Shown: positions 1 to 6,886, counted from the first letter of the stretch. The stretch: DNA of 7,530 nucleotides from Desulfovibrionaceae bacterium (GCA_009778355.1 WRJY01000214.1:1-7530); one strand, 5' to 3'. Numbers and translations: made by a program. The notes: generated by a model not told the origin, from the letters alone.

Positions 1-2514
1 AAGCCGCTGTCGTTCGACGACGCGCAGGAGGCCGTTTACCGGCTGCCGCCGCCGCTGGTGCTGGTCGGCTCGGCGGGGTCGGGCAAGACCGCGCTGACGC
101 TGGAAAAAATGCGCCTGACTGAAGGCGAAGTGCTGTACGTCACCCAATCGCCCTGGCTGGCGCAAAGCGCGCGCGCCCTGTACTTTGCGCACGGCTACGA
201 AAACCCGCGGCAGGAGGTGCAGTTTCTTTCCTACCGCGAATTTCTGGAAACGCTGCGCGTGCCGCCGGGCCGCGAAGTGGGCTACGCGGCCTTTGCCGCC
301 TGGTTTGCGCGGCATCGCCAGCAACATCGCTTTACCGACGCGCACCCGTGCTTCGAGGAGTTTCGAGGCGTCATCGGCAGCCAGCCCGAGGGCGTGCTCA
401 CGCGCGAGGCTTATCTGGCGCTGGGGCCGCGCCAGTCGATCTTCGAGCCGGCGCAGCGCGAGGCGGTGTATGAGCTGTTCGGCAAGTACCGCCAATGGCT
501 GGCGTCCGCCGGCCTGTTCGACGCCAACCTCATCGCCCACGAATGGCTGGCGCTGGCCCAGCCGCAGTACGACTTCGTGGTCATCGACGAGGTGCAGGAC
601 TTGACCAATGTGCAACTCGCGCTGGCGCTGCGCACGCTGAAAAGCGCGGGGCAGTTTTTGCTGTGCGGCGACTCCAACCAGATCGTGCACCCCAACTTTT
701 TTTCGTGGAGCGCGGTCAAGAGCCTGTTCTGGCGCGACTCCACGCTGGCCGAGCGCCAAAGCCTGTCGGTGCTGGGCGTGAATTACCGCAACGCGCGCGA
801 GGTCACGCGCATTGCCAACGCGCTGCTCAAAATCAAGCAGGCGCGCTTTGGCTCCATCGACCGCGAAAGCAACCATCTGGTGCAAGCCGCATCCGACCTG
901 CAAGGCCAGGCCCGCCTGCTGCCCGACAAGGACGCCGTCAAGCGCGAGCTGGACGCGCGCACCCGCGCCTCCACGCAGTTCGCGGTGCTGGTGCTGCGCG
1001 ACGAAGACAAGGCCGCCGCGCGCCACATCTTTCACACCCCGCTGGTGTTCTCGGTGCACGAGGCCAAGGGGCTGGAATACCCCAACATCATCCTGTACCG
1101 CTTCGTCTCGGAGCAGCGGCAGGCGTATGCCGAAATCTGCGACGGCGTGACGGCGGCGGACTTGCAGCGCGACACGCTCGACTACCGCCGCGCCAGGGAC
1201 AAGCACGACCGCTCGCTGGAACTGTGGAAGTTCTACGTCAACGCGCTGTACGTGGCCATCACGCGCGCGGTCGAGAGCGTCTATCTGGTCGAAAGCGACT
1301 TGCAGCACCCGCTGCTGCAACTGCTGGCGCTGCGCGAAGAGGGCGAGCGCATCGACGTGAAGGCGGCGGCATCGAGCCGCGAAGACTGGGAGCGCGAGGC
1401 GCACCGCCTGGAACTGCAAGGCAAGCAGGAGCAGGCCGAGGCCATCCGCCAGTCGGTACTCAAAACCCGCGCCGTGCCCTGGCCGGTGTGGAACGACGCC
1501 GGCATGGGCGGGGCCGCCGAGCGCGCCTACGACGCCAAAAACATCTCCGCCAAACCGCGCCAGCAACTGCTGGACTTTGCGCTGTGGCACTGGATGGACG
1601 ACCACATACTGGCGCTGCATGAGGACATGCACTGGCCGGTGGCCACGCAGATCGTCGCCAAGGCGCGCGAGGGCGCCCTGCTGCGTGCCCGCCAGCCACT
1701 GCTGGCGCGCCACCTCGGCCCGTTCGAGAAAAAGAACTTCAAGGACATCCTGCTGCAATGCGACCAGTACGGCGTCGATCACCGCACCGTCACCGACGCC
1801 ACCCCGCTGATGCTGGCCGCGCGGGCGGGCAACATCGCCCTCATCGACGCGCTGTTGGCGCGCGGCGCCGACACCGAGCAGCGCGACCTGTTCGGCCACA
1901 CCGCGCTTTCGCACGCGCTGGCGCGCGCCGCCCACGACGCCGATTACGCGCGGGGCGCTTTCGGCGCCGTTTTCGAGCGCGTTGCGCCGCTGGCTTTCGA
2001 CGTGCAGACCGATGGCCGCCTGGTGCGCCTGCAACGCCACCAGGGCGAATACCTGCTGCTGCAACTGATGCTGGCCGGCCTGAAAACCCTGGCCTCGATG
2101 GCCTGCAACATGCCCGCGCACGACGTGCGGCAGCTCAGCGGCTTCAACGCCGCTTATTTGATGCGGGGCATCGACCTGTTCCCCGAAAACATCTGGCCCG
2201 AAAAGCGCCGCAAGCGCGTCTATTTCAACAGCGTCCTGTCCCGCGCCGAAGCCGAAAGCAGCTACCTGCCCGCCCGCCGCCTGTGGCAGCGCATGAGAAA
2301 CGGCCATTACCTGCCCAACCCCGCGCTGCAACTGCGCGTGCCCGGCGAACACGGCCAGCCGGTCTGGCAGCCGGTGTATCAAGTATTGCGGCTGGACCTC
2401 ATCGAGCGCGGCAATGGTCGCGGCTGGGGCTGGCTCGGCCACGCCTACCGGCGGCTCATGAAAACCATCGACATGCCGCTTCAGGCAGAACCACCGCACG
2501 TCCAGCAGCCATAA
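1..2514 (+). CDS. SF1 (UvrD/Rep-type) DNA helicase with ankyrin repeats, 5'-truncated by window edge
   Basis: The reading frame is open from base 1 to the TAA at 2512-2514, so the true start lies upstream; a GTG at 58 falls just before the Walker A motif and cannot be the start. Superfamily 1 helicase motifs appear in order. They are a Q-motif-like stretch (LSFDDAQEAV, about 7-36), Walker A GSAGSGKT (67-90), Walker B DEVQD (586-600), motif III GDSNQ (667-681), motif IV with NYR (781-789), motif V SVHEAKGLE (1051-1077) and motif VI LYVAITRA (1246-1269). These indicate an ATP-driven nucleic-acid translocase of the UvrD/Rep/PcrA kind. A helical segment around 1378-1460 (EAHRLELQGKQEQAEAIR) follows. 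About two ankyrin-like repeats lie at roughly 1768-1926, with the signatures ATPLMLAARAGN and LLARGADTEQRDLFGHTAL. The last 170 or so residues match no family I know. The UvrD-type 2B insertion seems short. The cellular role is unknown; DNA repair, RNA metabolism or phage defence are all possible. The helicase call is firm. Confidence 0.9.
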   Translation, partial: KPLSFDDAQEAVYRLPPPLVLVGSAGSGKTALTLEKMRLTEGEVLYVTQSPWLAQSARALYFAHGYENPRQEVQFLSYREFLETLRVPPGREVGYAAFAAWFARHRQQHRFTDAHPCFEEFRGVIGSQPEGVLTREAYLALGPRQSIFEPAQREAVYELFGKYRQWLASAGLFDANLIAHEWLALAQPQYDFVVIDEVQDLTNVQLALALRTLKSAGQFLLCGDSNQIVHPNFFSWSAVKSLFWRDSTLAERQSLSVLGVNYRNAREVTRIANALLKIKQARFGSIDRESNHLVQAASDLQGQARLLPDKDAVKRELDARTRASTQFAVLVLRDEDKAAARHIFHTPLVFSVHEAKGLEYPNIILYRFVSEQRQAYAEICDGVTAADLQRDTLDYRRARDKHDRSLELWKFYVNALYVAITRAVESVYLVESDLQHPLLQLLALREEGERIDVKAAASSREDWEREAHRLELQGKQEQAEAIRQSVLKTRAVPWPVWNDAGMGGAAERAYDAKNISAKPRQQLLDFALWHWMDDHILALHEDMHWPVATQIVAKAREGALLRARQPLLARHLGPFEKKNFKDILLQCDQYGVDHRTVTDATPLMLAARAGNIALIDALLARGADTEQRDLFGHTALSHALARAAHDADYARGAFGAVFERVAPLAFDVQTDGRLVRLQRHQGEYLLLQLMLAGLKTLASMACNMPAHDVRQLSGFNAAYLMRGIDLFPENIWPEKRRKRVYFNSVLSRAEAESSYLPARRLWQRMRNGHYLPNPALQLRVPGEHGQPVWQPVYQVLRLDLIERGNGRGWGWLGHAYRRLMKTIDMPLQAEPPHVQQP

Positions 2515-2674
2515 GGGCCTGTTTACGACCTCAGCAGGCCCAACCCTTCGGGCAGACACCTTTTCGGGCGGTCTGCGGCGTTGCAAATCTTCGCCATAGC
2601 GGGGCTATGGCTGCGCCTTGCATCCCATCCCGAAAAGGTGTCTGTGCGGGCCTGCTGAGATCACAAACAGGCTC
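2515..2674. mobile_element. MITE-like 160 bp palindromic element with terminal inverted repeats and TAA flanks
   Basis: The ends form an inverted repeat: 2515-2541 matches the reverse complement of 2648-2674 at about 23 of 27 positions (ends GGGCCTGTTT and GAGCCTGTTT). Two further arm pairs are nested inside. CAGACACCTTTTCGGG at 2553-2568 pairs perfectly with 2629-2644, and GCCATAGC at 2593-2600 pairs with 2604-2611 across a 3 nt loop. TAA lies directly outside both ends (2512-2514 and 2675-2677), fitting the TNA target duplication of IS5-family IS427-group elements. It has no coding capacity. It sits between the convergent 3' ends of the helicase and the fadB-like gene, where its RNA hairpin could serve as a terminator in both directions. 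The left TAA is the helicase stop codon. The MITE identity is inferred from structure; the palindrome itself is directly visible. Confidence 0.72.
2553..2644. terminator. Possible bidirectional terminator hairpin inside the palindromic element
   Basis: A long stem forms from the 16 bp arms 2553-2568 and 2629-2644, with an apical 8 bp stem at 2593-2611. It lies just past the stop codons of the helicase (plus) and the fadB-like gene (minus). There is no long U-tract right after the stem, so intrinsic termination is plausible but not shown. Confidence 0.3.
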
Positions 2675-2688
2675 TAAGGGAGCGGAGG

Positions 2689-4848
2689 TCAGTAGCGCGG
2701 CTCGTGCTTGCGGATGGCTGCCTTGGCTTCGGCGGTCAGGGCAAAGCCGTTGCCGTGCTTGGCGGCGAGTTGGGCGCAGCGGTTTTCGAACGCTTCGATG
2801 CCTTGGCCGTAGATGAACTGCATGGCCCCGCCGGTCCAGGCTGGGAAGCCGATGCCGAAGATGCTGCCGATGTTGGCGTCGTGCGCGCTGGTGAGCACGC
2901 CTTCGGCCAGGCAGCGCGCGGTTTCGACGGACTGGCGGTAGAGCAGGCGATCCTGGATGTCTTGCACATTCCAGGCGGCGCCGGATTTTTCGAACAGCGC
3001 CTTCAACTCGGGCCACAGGCGTTTTTTCTCGCCCGCCGGGTAGTCGTAGAAGCCGCCGCCGCCGGCGCGGCCAGGGCGCTTGAGTTGCTTGACCATGCGC
3101 TCGACCAGCAACTCGCCCGGCGTGGCGGCCAGGGGCTTGCCTTCGGCGGCGTAGTCGGCGCGGGTTTGTTCCAGCACGTGCACCGACAGCGACAGCGCGG
3201 TTTCGTCCAGCACCGCCAGCGGGCCGACGGGCAGGCCGGCCTGCACGGCGGCGTTTTCGATCGCGGCGGCGGGGATGCCTTCACCCAGCATGGCCGCGCC
3301 TTCCATCACGTAGGTGCCGAAGGTGCGGCTGGTGTAGAAGCCGCGCGAGTCGTTGACGACGATGGGCAGCTTGCCCAGGGCCAGCGCGTAGTCGTAGGCG
3401 CGGGCCACGGTTTCGTCGTCGGTTTGCTGGCCGCGAATGATTTCGACCAGTTTCATCTTGTCCACCGGGCTGAAGAAGTGGATGCCGATGAATTTGCCCG
3501 GCCGGCGGCTGGCCTGCGCCAGGCCGCTGATGGGCAGGGTGGAGGTGTTGCTGGCAAAAAAGCCGTCTTCGGCCAGCATGGGTTCAGCCTCTTGCGTGAC
3601 CTGGGCCTTCAGCTCGCGCTGCTCGAACACGGCTTCGATGATGAGCTCGCACCCTTGCAGGGCCGCCGCGTCGGCAGCGGGCGTGATGCGCTTCAGCAGC
3701 GCCTGCTGCTCGCGCTCGCTCATGCGGCCCTTGTCCACGCGCGGCTGGGTGATCTTGCGGCTGTAAGCCTTGCCGTGCTCGGCCTTGTCGAGCGACACGT
3801 CTTTCAGCACCGTGGCGATGCCGCGGCTGGCCTGCGCGTAGGCAATGCCCGCGCCCATCATGCCCGCGCCCAGAATGCCGACCTTGCGCGGCTGGTAGCG
3901 GGGCACATCCTTGGGGCGCGACTGGCCGCTTTTGATGGCGTTCAGGTTGAAGAAGAACGTGTTGACCATGTTCCTGGCCACTGCCCCGGTCATCAGGCTG
4001 GCGAGGTAGCGGCTTTCGATGCGGGTGGCGGTGTCGTAGTCCACCTGCGCGCCTTCGACCATGGCGGCCAGCGCGGCCTCGGGCGCCGGGTAGCGGCCCC
4101 GCGTTTTGGTTTTCAGCATGGCCGGCGCCACCACCAGCGCGCTGGCGATCTTGGGGTTGGACGGCGCGCCGCCCGGCAGCTTGTAGTCCTTGGCGTCCCA
4201 GGGGTGCTGGGCCTGCGGGTGCGCGGCAATCCAGTCCAGGGCGCGCGCGCGCAACTCGCCGGCGCTGGCGGCCAGCTCGTGCACGATGCCGATTTGCAGC
4301 CCCTCGCGCGGGCCGAACAGCTTGCCTTCCATGATGTAGGGCTGCGCGCCCATCAGGCCCAGCAGGCGGGTGAACTTGGTGATGCCGGTGCCCCCGGGGA
4401 TCAGGCCCAGCGTGAGTTCGGGCAGGCCCAGTTGCAGCTTGGGGTCATCGACGGCGATGCGGTGGTGGCCCACCAGCGCCGTCTCCATGCCGCCGCCCAG
4501 CGCGCTGCCGTTGATGCAGGTGACGACCGGAATGCCCAGCGTTTCCAGCGTGCGGAAGCATTTCTTGATGCGTTCGATTTCGGCGTAGACGCGCGGCGCA
4601 TCGCCGGCAGTGGAGCGCATCAGGCCCTTCAGGTCAGCGCCGGCGAAAAAGGTCTTTTTTGCCGAGGCCAGGATCAGGCCCTTGAGGCTGTCCTTGTCCT
4701 TGAGCACTTGGTCAGTCACCGCCGCCATGTCGTCCTGCCATTGCAGGCACATGGTGTTGACGGGCGAGCCTTGCTCGTCGAAGGTAATGGCGGCCACCTT
4801 GCCGGCGGGCATGTCCTCGATGTCGTAGCGCAGGGTTTTGAGTTGCAT
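2689..4848 (-). CDS. fadB: FadB/FadJ-type bifunctional enoyl-CoA hydratase / 3-hydroxyacyl-CoA dehydrogenase
   Basis: This 719-residue protein is the usual length for the bacterial multifunctional beta-oxidation alpha subunit. It hydrates trans-2-enoyl-CoA and then oxidises L-3-hydroxyacyl-CoA with NAD+ in the cytoplasm. Residues 1 to about 190 form a crotonase fold. It has the oxyanion-hole stretch FFAGADL (67-73), GSALGGGME (114-122) and LPELTLGLIPGGTG (142-155), so the two catalytic glutamates are present as E122 and E144. The NAD-binding motif GAGMMGAG is at 327-334. The dehydrogenase catalytic pair is H457 (GIHFFSP) and E469 (KLVEII). C-terminal dehydrogenase domains follow, starting near VNDSRGFYTSR (498-508). 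I chose the ATG at 4846-4848 because MQLKTLRYDI opens the family-like sequence and AGAAG precedes it; an in-frame ATG at 4890 would overlap the thiolase. The thiolase stop is 16 nt upstream, so the two are probably co-transcribed. The N-terminus resembles FadJ as much as FadB, so the symbol is approximate; chain-length preference cannot be read. Confidence 0.93.
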   Translation of the reverse strand: MQLKTLRYDIEDMPAGKVAAITFDEQGSPVNTMCLQWQDDMAAVTDQVLKDKDSLKGLILASAKKTFFAGADLKGLMRSTAGDAPRVYAEIERIKKCFRTLETLGIPVVTCINGSALGGGMETALVGHHRIAVDDPKLQLGLPELTLGLIPGGTGITKFTRLLGLMGAQPYIMEGKLFGPREGLQIGIVHELAASAGELRARALDWIAAHPQAQHPWDAKDYKLPGGAPSNPKIASALVVAPAMLKTKTRGRYPAPEAALAAMVEGAQVDYDTATRIESRYLASLMTGAVARNMVNTFFFNLNAIKSGQSRPKDVPRYQPRKVGILGAGMMGAGIAYAQASRGIATVLKDVSLDKAEHGKAYSRKITQPRVDKGRMSEREQQALLKRITPAADAAALQGCELIIEAVFEQRELKAQVTQEAEPMLAEDGFFASNTSTLPISGLAQASRRPGKFIGIHFFSPVDKMKLVEIIRGQQTDDETVARAYDYALALGKLPIVVNDSRGFYTSRTFGTYVMEGAAMLGEGIPAAAIENAAVQAGLPVGPLAVLDETALSLSVHVLEQTRADYAAEGKPLAATPGELLVERMVKQLKRPGRAGGGGFYDYPAGEKKRLWPELKALFEKSGAAWNVQDIQDRLLYRQSVETARCLAEGVLTSAHDANIGSIFGIGFPAWTGGAMQFIYGQGIEAFENRCAQLAAKHGNGFALTAEAKAAIRKHEPRY

Positions 4849-4864
4849 GATGCTTCTGTGAATT

Positions 4865-6070
4865 TCAGATTTTTTCAACGATGGTGGCAATGCCCATCCC
4901 GCCGCCCACGCACAGCGTGACCAGGCCGTAGCGCAACTGGCGGCGGTGCAACTCGTCGATCAGCGTGCCCAGAATCATCGCGCCGGTGGCGCCCAGCGGG
5001 TGGCCCATGGCGATGGCCCCGCCGTTGACGTTGACCTTGTCGTGCGGCACGCCGAACTCCTTCATGAACTTCATCGGCACGGCGGCGAAGGCTTCATTGA
5101 CCTCAAACAGGTCGATCTGCCCGATGCTCATGCCCGCCTTGGCCAGCGCCTTGCGCGTGGCCGGCATCGGGCCGGTGAGCATGATGGTCGGATCGGCCCC
5201 CGACAGCGCCGTGGCGACGATGCGCGCGCGCGGCGTCAATCCGTGCGCCTTGGCCGCCGCCTCGTTGCCGATCAGCACCGCCGCCGCGCCATCGACGATG
5301 CCCGACGAGTTGCCCGCATGGTGCACGTGGCGAATGCGCTCCACCTGCGGGTAGCGGCCAATGGCCACGGCGTCGAAGCCCATCGCGCCGAGCTGCTCGA
5401 ACGAGGGCTTCAGGCCCGCCAGCGCCTCCAGCGTGGTGCGCGGCTTGATGAACTCGTCTTCGGCCAGAATGGTCTGGCCCAGAAAGTCCTGCACCGGCAC
5501 CATGGAACCGGCAAAAAAGCCGCCCTCGCGCGCCCGCGCGGCGCGCTTTTGCGACTCGACGGCGAAGCGGTCCACGTCCTCGCGCGAAAAGTCTTCCAGC
5601 GTGGCGATCAGATCCGCGCCGATGCCTTGCGGCACGAAATCGGTGGCGCTGTTGGTGGCCGGGTCGTGCGCCCAGGCGCCGCTGTCCGAGCCAATCGGCA
5701 CGCGGCTCATGCTCTCCACCCCGCCGGCCACCACCAAGTCTTCCCAGCCCGAGCGCACCTTTTGCGCCGCCATGTTCACCGCCTCCAGGCCCGAGGCACA
5801 GAAGCGGTTGAGCTGCACCCCCGCGCACTGCCAGTCCCAGCCGGCCTTCAGCGCCGCCACCTTGGCAATCACCGAGCCTTGCTCGCCAATGGGCGAAACC
5901 ACGCCCATCACCACGTCGTCCACTGCGGCGGTGTCGAGGTCGTGGCGCCGGCGCAGCGCATTCAGCGTGCCGGCCAGCAGATCGATCGGCTTGACCTCGT
6001 ACAGGCTGCCGTCCTTCTTGCCCTTGCCGCGCGGCGTGCGCACGGCGTCGAAAACATACGCTTCGGTCAT
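4865..6070 (-). CDS. fadA: Thiolase (acetyl-CoA C-acyltransferase), beta-oxidation
   Basis: This 401-residue protein is a complete thiolase of normal length. It cleaves 3-ketoacyl-CoA with CoA to give acetyl-CoA and a shortened acyl-CoA, the last step of beta-oxidation; the reverse biosynthetic use (acetoacetyl-CoA formation) is possible. All catalytic elements are visible: nucleophile C91 in NRFCASGLEAVN, the NEAFA motif at 325-329, H357 in GGAIAMGHPLGATG, and the acid/base C387 in LCVGGGMG. The N-terminus TEAYVFDAVRTPRGKGKKDG is family-like. The start at 6068-6070 is supported by AGGAG 8 nt upstream. An in-frame ATG at 6124 lies upstream of the proposed -10 box and would not be transcribed. 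It is the first gene of an operon with the fadB-like gene, the reverse of the fadBA order of E. coli. A palindromic operator in front suggests repressor control. The symbol fadA is by analogy; phaA- or atoB-like assignments cannot be fully excluded. Confidence 0.93.
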   Translation of the reverse strand: MTEAYVFDAVRTPRGKGKKDGSLYEVKPIDLLAGTLNALRRRHDLDTAAVDDVVMGVVSPIGEQGSVIAKVAALKAGWDWQCAGVQLNRFCASGLEAVNMAAQKVRSGWEDLVVAGGVESMSRVPIGSDSGAWAHDPATNSATDFVPQGIGADLIATLEDFSREDVDRFAVESQKRAARAREGGFFAGSMVPVQDFLGQTILAEDEFIKPRTTLEALAGLKPSFEQLGAMGFDAVAIGRYPQVERIRHVHHAGNSSGIVDGAAAVLIGNEAAAKAHGLTPRARIVATALSGADPTIMLTGPMPATRKALAKAGMSIGQIDLFEVNEAFAAVPMKFMKEFGVPHDKVNVNGGAIAMGHPLGATGAMILGTLIDELHRRQLRYGLVTLCVGGGMGIATIVEKI

Positions 6071-6073
6071 CAG

Positions 6074-6082
6074 CAAATCTCC
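6074..6082 (-). promoter_or_regulatory. Ribosome binding site that fixes the thiolase start
   Basis: On the minus strand CAGGAGAT precedes the ATG at 6068-6070, with 8 nt between AGGAG and the start codon. It decides for this ATG over the in-frame ATG at 6124. Confidence 0.75.
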
Positions 6083-6113
6083 TGATTCTGGGTGGATGCG
6101 GTGAATCGCCGGC

Positions 6114-6119
6114 AGTATA
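6114..6119 (-). promoter_or_regulatory. -10 box of the thiolase-fadB operon promoter
   Basis: The minus strand reads TATACT here, one base from the sigma70 consensus TATAAT. Transcription would start near 6107, giving a leader of about 37 nt before the thiolase ATG. The -35 position (roughly 6137-6143) falls inside the palindrome and has no good TTGACA match, so the promoter may be weak or activator-aided. Confidence 0.55.
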
Positions 6120-6123
6120 AACA

Positions 6124-6149
6124 TTTCACCAAGTAACTGCTTGGTGAAA
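6124..6149. promoter_or_regulatory. Palindromic operator for the beta-oxidation operon
   Basis: TTTCACCAAG (6124-6133) and CTTGGTGAAA (6140-6149) are perfect 10 bp inverted arms separated by 6 nt. The site starts 4 nt upstream of the -10 box on the transcribed strand and covers the -35 region, the usual position for a repressor site. Size and symmetry suit a TetR-family dimer, and TetR-type acyl-CoA-responsive repressors are known to control fad operons in proteobacteria. No regulator gene is in the window, so the partner is inferred. Confidence 0.6.
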
Positions 6150-6218
6150 ATCGGCGGGCTGCCTAGAGCCTGTTAGCACTAATTGACATGGCGCCTATCT
6201 GCGACGACACCACGCCAC

Positions 6219-6590
6219 ATGCAGATATCCCCCGAGCAATTCGCCTGCATCGAACACTGCTTGCCCACGCAACGCGGCAATGTCAGCATGAGCAATTTTC
6301 AAGTCATCAACGCCATGCTGTATGTAGCCGAGCATGGGTGCAAGTGGCGCGGCCTGCCCAAGCATTTGGGCAACTGGCACACGATCTATACGCGTATGCG
6401 GCGATGGGCCAGCGCTGGAGTGTTGGACAAGATGTTCGAGCAGCTTCAGCGCCAGCAACTCGTACAGATCAAGATCGAAGCCGTCTCACTGGACAGCACC
6501 AGCATCAAAGTGCATCCCGACGGCACGGGGGCGCTAAAAAAAACGGGCCACAGTCCATCGGCAAGTCTCGTGGCGGCTGGAACACCAAAA
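6219..6590 (+). pseudogene. IS5-family transposase, orfA plus start of orfB, 3'-truncated
   Basis: From the ATG at 6219 (MQISPEQFACIEHCLPTQRG) the protein shows the typical N-terminal DUF4096-type region. It includes AEHGCKWRGLPK, GNWHTIYTRMRRW and the first catalytic aspartate D92 in SLDSTSIKVHPDG. A run of eight A at 6536-6543 is the place for a programmed -1 frameshift. The zero frame ends as a 127-residue orfA product at 6600-6602, while the -1 frame continues with the conserved NGPQSIGKSRGGWNTK up to 6589. After that the expected continuation with the second D and the E of the DDE triad is absent, replaced by unrelated sequence. Family members are typically about 250-260 residues, so half is lost and no active transposase can be made. 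A TTG at 6183 also opens the frame, but 6219 fits the family start. Confidence 0.8.
6536..6543 (+). other. A8 slippery site for -1 programmed frameshift (orfA to orfB)
   Basis: Eight consecutive A follow GCGCT. In the zero frame the reading is L-K-K-T-G-H. Slipping back one base gives K-K-N-G-P-Q-S-I-G, the conserved transposase sequence. This is the standard way IS427-group elements join orfA and orfB; it has no function here because orfB is truncated. Confidence 0.7.
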
Positions 6591-6886
6591 GGTGCTGGCT
6601 GAATTTTTCAGGCGCCAAACGCTGCTCGATGGGCCATCTTGACCGCACAGCGCGCGCCTTGGCCCCTTGGTGGCTGCCATTTACTTGGCCCAAAGCCTCT
6701 TTGGGGTGCATATCGTTGACCAATTGCCGGACGGATTGCCAGAGCATCCAACCTCCTCCAGTTGTTTAAACCGAGGAAGCTTGCGTGGAGGTAAAAACCT
6801 TGAAAGGGGTGGGCCTTGGGGCCTGTTCAGCAGCCCGGCGTGGTGCACCCGATGGTCAGCGATGAAACTCCGAGGATGAAGCGATA
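6591..6886. other. Unassigned segment between the IS remnant and groES; no gene recognised
   Basis: About 300 bases follow the broken transposase. Short open frames exist on both strands (for example 6667-6879 plus and 6681-6983 minus), but none shows a recognisable motif, a good ribosome binding site or a family-like start. A small perfect hairpin (CCCAAAG/CTTTGGG, 3 nt loop) lies at 6689-6705. At 6819-6832 GGCCTGTTCAGCAG resembles the end of the palindromic element at 2515 with a short deletion. The segment is best read as debris from IS insertion and deletion plus the old upstream flank of groES. Confidence 0.45.

Larger units (their letters stand above)
6166..6590 (+). mobile_element. Truncated IS5-family (IS427-like) insertion sequence, left part only
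   Basis: The left end reads GAGCCTGTTAGCACTAATTG from 6166 and is preceded by CTA (6163-6165), a possible TNA target sequence. The transposase start follows at 6219. Similarity to IS5-family transposases stops abruptly at about 6590. No matching right end (inverted AACAGGCTC) occurs downstream before groES. The element is therefore a dead remnant of roughly the first half. It ends 16 nt from the fad operator and leaves that promoter intact. Confidence 0.75.

Noticed and set aside
58..60. GTG at 58 as the helicase start
   Set aside because: It would begin three residues before Walker A and delete the Q-motif-like stretch; the frame is open back to base 1.
495..2816. Long alternate-frame open frames inside the helicase (495-1622, 1758-2816)
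   Set aside because: Arg/Ala/Pro-rich composition, overlap with conserved helicase and ankyrin motifs, and no start signals.
4849..4890. Upstream fadB-like start at 4890
   Set aside because: It lies inside the thiolase coding end and adds 14 residues unlike the family; the ATG at 4848 begins the conserved region.
2704..4920. 738-codon open frame on the plus strand
   Set aside because: It is antisense to the fadB-like gene, whose catalytic motifs are all intact. The translation is rich in Ala, Gly, Arg and His with no domain, typical of a GC-rich shadow frame.
4946..6085. 379-codon open frame on the plus strand
   Set aside because: It is antisense to the complete thiolase and has no recognisable motif or ribosome binding site.
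6071..6124. Upstream thiolase start at 6124
   Set aside because: It lies upstream of the -10 box and lacks a ribosome binding site, whereas the ATG at 6070 has AGGAG at good spacing and a family-like N-terminus.
6174..6181. CIRCE-like half site TTAGCACTA at the IS end
   Set aside because: It has no inverted partner at 9 nt spacing, and the sequence is part of the IS terminal repeat; the resemblance to TTAGCACTC is chance.
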